Shown piece by piece: positions 36,349 through 40,914 of a stretch of DNA of 40,914 bases. Location: positions 1-40,914 of the forward strand of contig JAGQHW010000008.1 of assembly GCA_020431645.1 (NCBI GenBank), in the 5' to 3' direction. The position numbers and the translations under genes are program-made. A model generated the notes under the pieces. It saw only the letters and a program-made list of their open reading frames with translations. It was not told the origin of the DNA and searched no databases. Every line of letters starts with the position of its first letter. The stretch's first letter is position 1. The DNA is from Carnobacterium sp. (GTDB lineage: Bacteria > Bacillota > Bacilli > Lactobacillales > Carnobacteriaceae).

Positions 36349-37167
36349 CTACATTTTGTCTAAGTATTTTTCATGATCATTTAATTCAGTTAAAACTTCT
36401 ACAAAAAGCTGATGAGCTTTAGCGTCCCACATTTCTACTTTTCCATTTATATTAGTGTTCATGTGAATACCTTCAACATCGTATACTTTTAATCGTTCTT
36501 GATAATTGACAATAGTATTAAGAACATTACCCCCATACATTTCTTTTGCTTGCTGTAATACTTTAGAGTCTACTCGACCGCCTTGTCGTAGCATCATAGG
36601 AATTATTCCTAAGACTTGTAGCTGTGCATCATAATTCTCAGCAAGAAATTGCATATAAGCAATGTATGTTTGTGCTCCGTCCAATGATAATTCTTGAGTT
36701 TGAAGAACAATGATACAATAGTCAGCGGCTATCATGGCATTGTCGGAGTAATCAGATATTGTTGGTGGTACATCTATGTAGATGCGATCGTATTTTTCTT
36801 TTAAGGGCTTTACTAGTTTTTGTAAATATGATATTTGGGATGTTTCATCATCAGGAAATTTTTTAAACAATAATTTCGGTAAGTTTCTAAACGAAGTATT
36901 AGCTGGAATCAAGTCTAAATTGTCTATAATAGAAACAATCTCTGTTTCTAGAGATTCGTTCTGAAAGCCATCAGTAATAGATTTATCGATAGCATCTAAG
37001 TTACCAGTCTTAGCTAATACACGTGTAGCGTTACCTTGCGGATCCATATCTATTACTAAAGTTCGTTGGTTTAAGTATCTAGCTGCTTCATAAGCAAGCA
37101 TAGTAACCGTTTTTGTTTTCCCAACTCCACCTTTAAAATTTCCAACCACATATACTTTTCCACTCAT
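36349..37167 (-). CDS. parA: ParA-family partition ATPase
   Basis: I start at the ATG at 37167 (MSGKVYVVGNFKGGVGKTKT), which follows TAGGAGGATT; an earlier start would add 17 residues reading back through the repeat region. The deviant Walker A GNFKGGVGKTKT has the signature Lys12 and Lys17. The A' and B motifs appear as LVIDMDPQGNATR and IYIDVPPTISDYSDNA. The length of 272 residues fits type Ib ParA without an N-terminal DNA-binding domain. First gene of the par operon; repeats upstream probably serve as centromere and operator. Confidence 0.95.
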   Translation of the reverse strand: MSGKVYVVGNFKGGVGKTKTVTMLAYEAARYLNQRTLVIDMDPQGNATRVLAKTGNLDAIDKSITDGFQNESLETEIVSIIDNLDLIPANTSFRNLPKLLFKKFPDDETSQISYLQKLVKPLKEKYDRIYIDVPPTISDYSDNAMIAADYCIIVLQTQELSLDGAQTYIAYMQFLAENYDAQLQVLGIIPMMLRQGGRVDSKVLQQAKEMYGGNVLNTIVNYQERLKVYDVEGIHMNTNINGKVEMWDAKAHQLFVEVLTELNDHEKYLDKM

Positions 37168-37189
37168 ATAAAATCCTCCTAAATCTACT

Positions 37190-37620
37190 GTAGTATACTT
37201 ATGTATAAAATATACCATAATGAAAAAAAATACTCAACAGTATACTTTTGAAATAGTTACTTATGAGTATTTGTAACGAAAATGTAATATATACATAAGT
37301 ATACTAGAACACTCTTGTGTATGTTTACTGGTATACTTTATCTTAAGTATACTTTTGCGTACTTAACAAAAGTATACTGGTATACCCTTGTTAAAGTATA
37401 CCAGTATACTCGTGAATAGTTTTTGGAAAGTAAGTCGATGCCCCACTGGTAAGGTTTCCAGTGGGTATATAAACGTTTTATTTGATATTAAACTATCGTA
37501 CGGTATACCAGTATACTTTTGTGTAAGGTTAAATGGTTAAATTTTTAAACAAATAGATACACAAGAGTATACCAGTATACTCTTGTGTATCTATTTTAGT
37601 ATACCAGTATACTTTTGTGT
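37190..37620. repeat. Partition/origin-like region with GTATACCAGTATAC repeats
   Basis: Five copies of the 14-bp palindrome GTATAC(CA/TG)GTATAC lie at 37372-37385, 37396-37409, 37503-37516, 37567-37580 and 37599-37612. Several half-sites (GTATAC near 37193, 37240, 37299, 37330 and 37348) accompany them. A hairpin CCCACTGG...CCAGTGGG (about 37444-37464) interrupts the array. Position next to parA indicates a centromere and autoregulatory site; an origin role is also possible. Confidence 0.75.
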
Positions 37621-37689
37621 ACTTTTGTTAGTGATAAACCCATTTACAACCATAAAATGCTAATGTAAGGTAAATAGGTAATCAAATTA

Positions 37690-38235
37690 AATATCAAAAA
37701 AGCCCCGTAGACGGGAATCTACGAGACAAACAAACTTCTATAGGTTTTGTACTGCTATTATACCAACTTTTTAAATGGTTGGCAATTAGCATTGGCTTTT
37801 TTACCAACACAGGAGCCAAGCTGTGTGCGTGACAGCATTTAAGTGGACAGGTTAAGCATTCGCCGCTGCAATAAGGAATGCTAGGGGATCAAAAGAGAGT
37901 ACTGTATGCACTCTTTCCCTGAATGGTGACTGCGACCGATTTAACGGCAGGGGTGGTAATCTTGGTCTGGAAGACCAGTAACTTAAAACAATGCTCTTAG
38001 GGAAGATTTTAAGAGGGTTTTAGGTGTGTTTCGACAACACCAACGCATACAGATGTGATAGTGGCTCCAATCGTCTCTCCGACGTTAATCGACGAACCTA
38101 CATAGAACGAACGAACATGTTGTACTCTAGCTTGTTATTTTTTTTAATGACAATGACTAGGGTACAACTATGCTCAACACCAAAACATCAGCCCCTCTGT
38201 TAACTTTTGAGCCCATTAAAGTCAAGACCCTAAAA
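37690..38235. ncRNA. Candidate large structured non-coding RNA, possibly ROOL-like
   Basis: About 540 bases without an open frame are richer in G+C than the surroundings and packed with compensating stems: AGCATTC/GAATGCT (about 37857-37882), GCTGT/ACAGC, CTCTTA/TAAGAG, GGTCT/AGACC, and GGTGTGTTTCGACAACACC. A long broken hairpin GTTGTAC...GTACAAC spans about 38119-38167. Large ornate RNAs of the ROOL/GOLLD kind and abundant long plasmid RNAs are known on RepA_N-type plasmids of Lactobacillales, so this location fits. The strand is unsettled. A clear terminator and candidate promoters (TTGACT at 38220-38225 complement) favour the minus strand; no terminator is seen at the plus-strand end. Assignment to ROOL is by resemblance only. 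Confidence 0.5.
37692..37785 (-). ncRNA. Possible small RNA with strong promoter and terminator, minus strand
   Basis: On the minus strand TTGCCA (complement of 37780-37785), 17 bases and a perfect TATAAT (complement of 37757-37762) are followed about 30 bases later by a terminator hairpin CGTAGA...TCTACG (37706-37723) and T6 (37696-37701). The transcript would be roughly 60 bases. The same terminator could serve the larger RNA above. Confidence 0.5.
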
Positions 38236-38425
38236 TAAAAAGATACAATAGAATATGACTGTTTTTAGCTAAGTCTTTAGTTCTTATTCAATTAATAAAA
38301 GCAACAATCGTTTAAATAATAAACAATAAGAGTACAAGATCAAGATAAATAAGTTGAATAGGAGGAATCTATAGGTATAAAGATACCGGACAATAGAAAT
38401 AGAGTAGTAAAATAATTTAATTATT
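38236..38425 (+). other. Intergenic region with an orphan ribosome site
   Basis: No gene is seen. AGGAGG at 38360-38365 is followed at normal spacing by ATA, not a start codon; the frame from there (IGIKIPDNRNRVVK) stops after 14 codons. It may be the relic of a small leader gene. Confidence 0.35.
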
Positions 38426-38476
38426 TTGATTAATTGCGTTCTTTATACTATCATTAAATAATGAAGTTAGTATAAA
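38426..38476 (+). promoter_or_regulatory. abiE promoter and operator palindrome
   Basis: TTGATT (38426-38431), a 17-base spacer and TATCAT (38449-38454) form the promoter. The inverted repeat TTTATACTA (38442-38450) and TAGTATAAA (38468-38476) overlaps the -10 box. AbiEi antitoxins are known to repress their own promoter through inverted repeats; this is the expected site. Confidence 0.65.
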
Positions 38477-38491
38477 AGGCGGGATATTGAT

Positions 38492-39085
38492 TTGAATAAA
38501 AAAATTGAAGACTTATTAGAAGAATTTAATGGATTTATCCCTCTTAAGATTGCTAAGGAAAGAGGAATTCATAGAGATGTTCTTGAGCGTTTAGTTAAAG
38601 AAGGAAAGTTAGAAAAAGAGGCTCCAGGTTATTATATTCGTTATGGAAAATTTGTAGATGAGTTTTTTATTCTTTCTCAAAAATATACAACAGGCATTTT
38701 TTCGCATGAAACGGCTTTATATTTATACGATTATACAGATGAAACACCAGAAATCAGTCATATGACTTTTCCTAAAGGGTACCATCATAATCAAAAATTT
38801 AAAGGTTTTGCTATAAGACCTCATTTTTCGCCTAAAGAAAAGTATTTTATCGGTTTATCTACGACATTGACGATTAATCAAAACACAGTACGAGTATATG
38901 ATCGAGAAAGAACGTTATGTGATATGTGGAACCCTCGTTATCATCCGGATACATTTACAAAAATTGAAGCCCTAAAACGTTATGTAAAAGATCCAGAAAA
39001 GAACCTATCTAATTTATCTGACTACATTCAAGTTTTAGGGTATGGTAAAGAATTGCTTGGACAAATTCAGCTATTGTTGCATTAA
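38492..39085 (+). CDS. abiEi: AbiEi-type antitoxin / transcriptional repressor
   Basis: The 197-residue protein has an N-terminal winged helix-turn-helix (IEDLLEEFNGFIPLKIAKER) and the AbiEi C-terminal domain (GIFSHETALYLYDYTDETPE, then DRERTLCDMW). The start is TTG at 38492 with AAGGCGGGA upstream; no ATG fits. It is followed 18 bases later by its toxin gene. In type IV toxin-antitoxin systems AbiEi counteracts the toxin without binding it and represses the operon. On a plasmid the pair provides both stability and abortive infection. Confidence 0.92.
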   Translation: MNKKIEDLLEEFNGFIPLKIAKERGIHRDVLERLVKEGKLEKEAPGYYIRYGKFVDEFFILSQKYTTGIFSHETALYLYDYTDETPEISHMTFPKGYHHNQKFKGFAIRPHFSPKEKYFIGLSTTLTINQNTVRVYDRERTLCDMWNPRYHPDTFTKIEALKRYVKDPEKNLSNLSDYIQVLGYGKELLGQIQLLLH

Positions 39086-39103
39086 AATTTCTGGAGGTAA
39101 AAA

Positions 39104-39949
39104 ATGACCCCAACACAATTAAAAGCGTGGAATAAAAATAGAGCTAAAAAAGATAACCTTAGCATACGTGCAGTTGAACGTAATTTTATGTTAGAAAAAT
39201 TTTTAGAAAAAATAACAGTATCGGATTATCAGGATAACTTCATTTTAAAAGGTGGCTTTTTAATTGGTTCAAAAATTGGGCTATCGCAGCGAACAACGGA
39301 GGATTTAGATACAACGTTAAGACGAATGGAAGTAAGTAGATTAACGGTAGAAAAAATGATGTATGAAATTATAAGAACACCTACAAAAGAAGGAATCCAG
39401 TTTAATTTAACTAGTATTACCGAAATTAGAGAAGAAAATGACTATCCAGGGTACCGAATTAAACTAACAGGGAACTTAGAAAATTACCGAGTACCCATTA
39501 AATTAGATATCACAACAGGTGATTCTATAGTCCCAAAAGAGGAAAGATACAGTCACAAGTTGATGTACGAAGAAAAATCTATCGCAGTTTATGCGTATCC
39601 TATTGAACAAATATTAGCAGAAAAATTAGAAACTATTCTATCACGAGGTGAAACAAATACACGCGCTAGAGATTTTTATGATGTTTATTCATTAAAACAT
39701 TTAGAGTCTGAGAGTATTGATTATCATAAGCTATCAAAATCACTTCATAATACCATGATGAATAGAAGAACAACGATTGACCAAAGTGAGTATAAAAATA
39801 GGATAAAAAAACTGAGCGAGAGTTCACTTCTCTTATCTGTTTGGAAAAGTTACGCTAAAAATCATCCTTATGCGGAAGATTTAGCGTTTAAAGAGGTTTT
39901 AAGTACTATTGAAGATCTGATTCAAGAGATAAATAAGCTTAACGAATGA
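39104..39949 (+). CDS. abiEii: AbiEii-type nucleotidyltransferase toxin
   Basis: The 281-residue nucleotidyltransferase-fold toxin has the motif FILKGGFLIGSKIGLSQRTT followed by EDLDTTL, supplying the Gly-rich loop and paired Asp. A later KLDITTGDS and the GETNTRARDFYDVY block are typical of AbiEii/AbiGii. The ATG has CTGGAGG upstream. Related toxins (MenT group) transfer nucleotides to tRNA acceptor ends. All expected motifs are present, so it is probably active. Confidence 0.92.
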   Translation: MTPTQLKAWNKNRAKKDNLSIRAVERNFMLEKFLEKITVSDYQDNFILKGGFLIGSKIGLSQRTTEDLDTTLRRMEVSRLTVEKMMYEIIRTPTKEGIQFNLTSITEIREENDYPGYRIKLTGNLENYRVPIKLDITTGDSIVPKEERYSHKLMYEEKSIAVYAYPIEQILAEKLETILSRGETNTRARDFYDVYSLKHLESESIDYHKLSKSLHNTMMNRRTTIDQSEYKNRIKKLSESSLLLSVWKSYAKNHPYAEDLAFKEVLSTIEDLIQEINKLNE

Positions 39950-39976
39950 ACTGGTTACAGCAAATAGGCATCAGAG

Positions 39977-40006
39977 TTTACAACGTTACATGTTTACATG
40001 TATACT
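39977..40006 (+). promoter_or_regulatory. Promoter with internal palindrome before the RHH-like gene
   Basis: TTTACA (39977-39982), an 18-base spacer and TATACT (40001-40006). The spacer holds TACATGTTTACATGTA (39987-40002), a 6-bp inverted repeat around 4 bases, well placed for autorepression by the small protein encoded next. Confidence 0.6.
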
Positions 40007-40032
40007 TTGATTAATAGAAAGGAGAGCAGGAA

Positions 40033-40221
40033 ATGGAAAATAGAACGTCTAAATCTAATTTATCTGAAAACGATCCACAAAAAAAGCAGACAGAAACGAA
40101 AATGGTTCGTATTGGAATTGATGGGCATGAATATTTGAGGCAAGAAGCATTTAAGAGGAATATTTCTATGAAAGAATTACTGGATGAGGTTTTGGAAGAG
40201 TATAGAAAAAATCGTCACTAA
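40033..40221 (+). CDS. Small ribbon-helix-helix-like protein (62 aa)
   Basis: The start has an AAAGGAGAG ribosome site. Residues 1-22 are polar and disordered. The rest, KMVRIGIDGHEYLRQEAFKR then NISMKELLDEVLEEYRK, has the beta-strand/helix/helix pattern of ribbon-helix-helix DNA-binding proteins. With the palindromic promoter in front and repA behind, it is likely a self-repressed regulator of replication or partition, comparable in place to small copy-control proteins of RepA_N plasmids. Family assignment is by pattern only. Confidence 0.65.
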   Translation: MENRTSKSNLSENDPQKKQTETKMVRIGIDGHEYLRQEAFKRNISMKELLDEVLEEYRKNRH

Positions 40222-40255
40222 TAGATGTATAAGAAGAATACAGTCGATTATAAAA

Positions 40256-40398
40256 AATAAAAAAACCTTGACTATTAGAGTAGTCAAGGAAGAAGAAAAA
40301 GCAAAACTGCGATTAGTCTATTAAGTTATTCTTTTTAATTAGAGTTAAGAAGAGTTCATTTGTAAGCTTAATATACTGTGAATTAGTCGTTTTGTAAA
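40256..40398 (-). ncRNA. Probable counter-transcribed RNA in the repA leader
   Basis: On the minus strand TTTACA (complement of 40393-40398), exactly 17 bases, and TATATT (complement of 40370-40375) make a good promoter. The transcript (about 105 bases) would end at hairpin CCTTGACTA...TAGTCAAGG (40266-40289) followed by seven T and a T-rich tail. It is antisense to the region just before repA and lacks a reading frame, as expected of a copy-number control RNA. Confidence 0.55.
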
Positions 40399-40453
40399 GC
40401 TTTCGAATCTTCCTAGCTTGTTCTATTAACCAAGTAAAAAGGGAGTCTTTCAC

Positions 40454-40914
40454 ATGTCAAATTTTAATTTTTATAAAGCAGAAAAAGCTTATGGAGAAAT
40501 CTATTTACAATTTCCAAAGGTTTTGTTAACCAGTCCACAATATAAATCTTTATCCGATAGTGCCAAAATTGCATATATGATTTTTAAAGATCGTTTTGGT
40601 TACTCTCTAAGAAATAATTGGATAGATAAAAAAGGTGATCTTTATTTTATTTATACTAATGAGGAACTAACAAAATTGTTAGGTAAATCAAAAAATACAG
40701 TGACGTCTATTAAAAGAGAATTAGAAGAAGCAGGGTTGTTATTACAAAAGAAAAATGGGTTTAACCATAAGACTAAAAAAAATAATCCTAGCTACTTGTA
40801 TTTAGCGGATTTAGAAGTTACTGCTACTGATGTATACCAACTACAAAAAGTGGGAGAAGCCTTTGCTTATAGCGGACTCCCAAAAGATGGGATTCCAGTA
40901 AATGACTTAAAACA
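40454..40914 (+). CDS. repA: RepA_N-family replication initiator, 3' end off-window
   Basis: The ATG at 40454 begins MSNFNFYKAEKAYGEIYLQF, then KVLLTSPQYKSLSDSAKIAY and IYTNEELTKLLGKSKNTV, the conserved N-terminal winged-helix domain of RepA_N initiators (pAD1/pCF10 type). The frame stays open to the window end, giving 153 codons; the full protein is usually over 300 residues. A ribosome site AAAGGGAG lies 10 bases upstream. In this family the origin often lies inside the rep gene, which would be beyond the window. It starts plasmid replication and defines the replicon type. Confidence 0.93.
   Translation, partial: MSNFNFYKAEKAYGEIYLQFPKVLLTSPQYKSLSDSAKIAYMIFKDRFGYSLRNNWIDKKGDLYFIYTNEELTKLLGKSKNTVTSIKRELEEAGLLLQKKNGFNHKTKKNNPSYLYLADLEVTATDVYQLQKVGEAFAYSGLPKDGIPVNDLK

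Noticed and set aside
37190..37620. Repeated GTATAC units as a CRISPR array
   Set aside because: The repeats are short palindromes at irregular spacing with no uniform spacers and no cas genes nearby; a centromere/operator array fits better.
1..40914. tRNA or rRNA genes
   Set aside because: No cloverleaf with a TTC-A T-loop or CCA-like end, and no rRNA-like block, was recognised anywhere on reading both strands.
1..40914. Window as a complete circular plasmid
   Set aside because: The right edge is inside repA and the left edge inside umuC; the two edges do not join in frame.

Overview
The window is AT-rich, with strong Shine-Dalgarno sites and gene families typical of low-GC Lactobacillales (Enterococcus or Carnobacteriaceae type; the genus cannot be set from sequence alone). 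The right end carries a RepA_N replication initiator running off the edge, ParA, a DUF5388-type ParB-like partner, and repeated GTATACCAGTATAC palindromes. The window is therefore most likely part of a large theta-type plasmid. It does not close on itself: it begins inside a Y-family polymerase gene and ends inside repA.

Layout. (1) 2-1370: UmuC-like polymerase, 5' end off-window, plus a small partner, closed by two terminators. (2) 1800-8700: a decayed gene, then a YesMN-type two-component system and a binding protein/ATPase/double-permease ABC importer of the AfuABC/FbpABC/HptA class, probably for a phosphorylated organic solute or iron. (3) 8785-11571: a gene graveyard (sensor kinase broken at both ends, fused to an RpiR/SIS fragment; a deleted ISL3 element) around one intact cupin gene. 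(4) 11948-16157: four adjacent HEPN-like genes in divergent and convergent orientations, then a serine recombinase. (5) 16501-22434: a 72-aa membrane protein, a 1366-aa STAND/NACHT-like NTPase, and a secreted lipoprotein nuclease. (6) 22450-31619: a methylase-TRD fusion whose catalytic (N/D)PP(Y/F) motif is degenerate, a 93-aa protein, another HEPN-like protein, a remnant of an older hsdM, and a complete type I R-M system whose HsdS has TAEL spacer repeats. (7) 31944-34995: a second serine recombinase on the minus strand and a surface 5'-nucleotidase with a cre-like site at its promoter. (8) 35097-40914: a dead fic gene, the par genes, a repeat-rich centromere/origin-like region, a roughly 540-nt non-coding region that looks like a large structured RNA, the AbiEi/AbiEii toxin-antitoxin pair, a small RHH-type protein, a probable counter-transcribed RNA, and repA.

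How the parts fit. From 11.9 to 31.6 kb the window is a defence island lying between two serine recombinases and IS debris: HEPN proteins, a STAND NTPase, a nuclease, a pseudo-methylase module and type I R-M. AbiE adds abortive infection or plasmid addiction next to the replication/partition core. The best candidates for something undescribed are the pseudo-methylase-TRD / 93-aa / HEPN-like cassette (22543-25440), the HEPN cluster (11948-15583), and the structured RNA region between par and abiE. All function calls rest on motifs read by eye; no database search was run.
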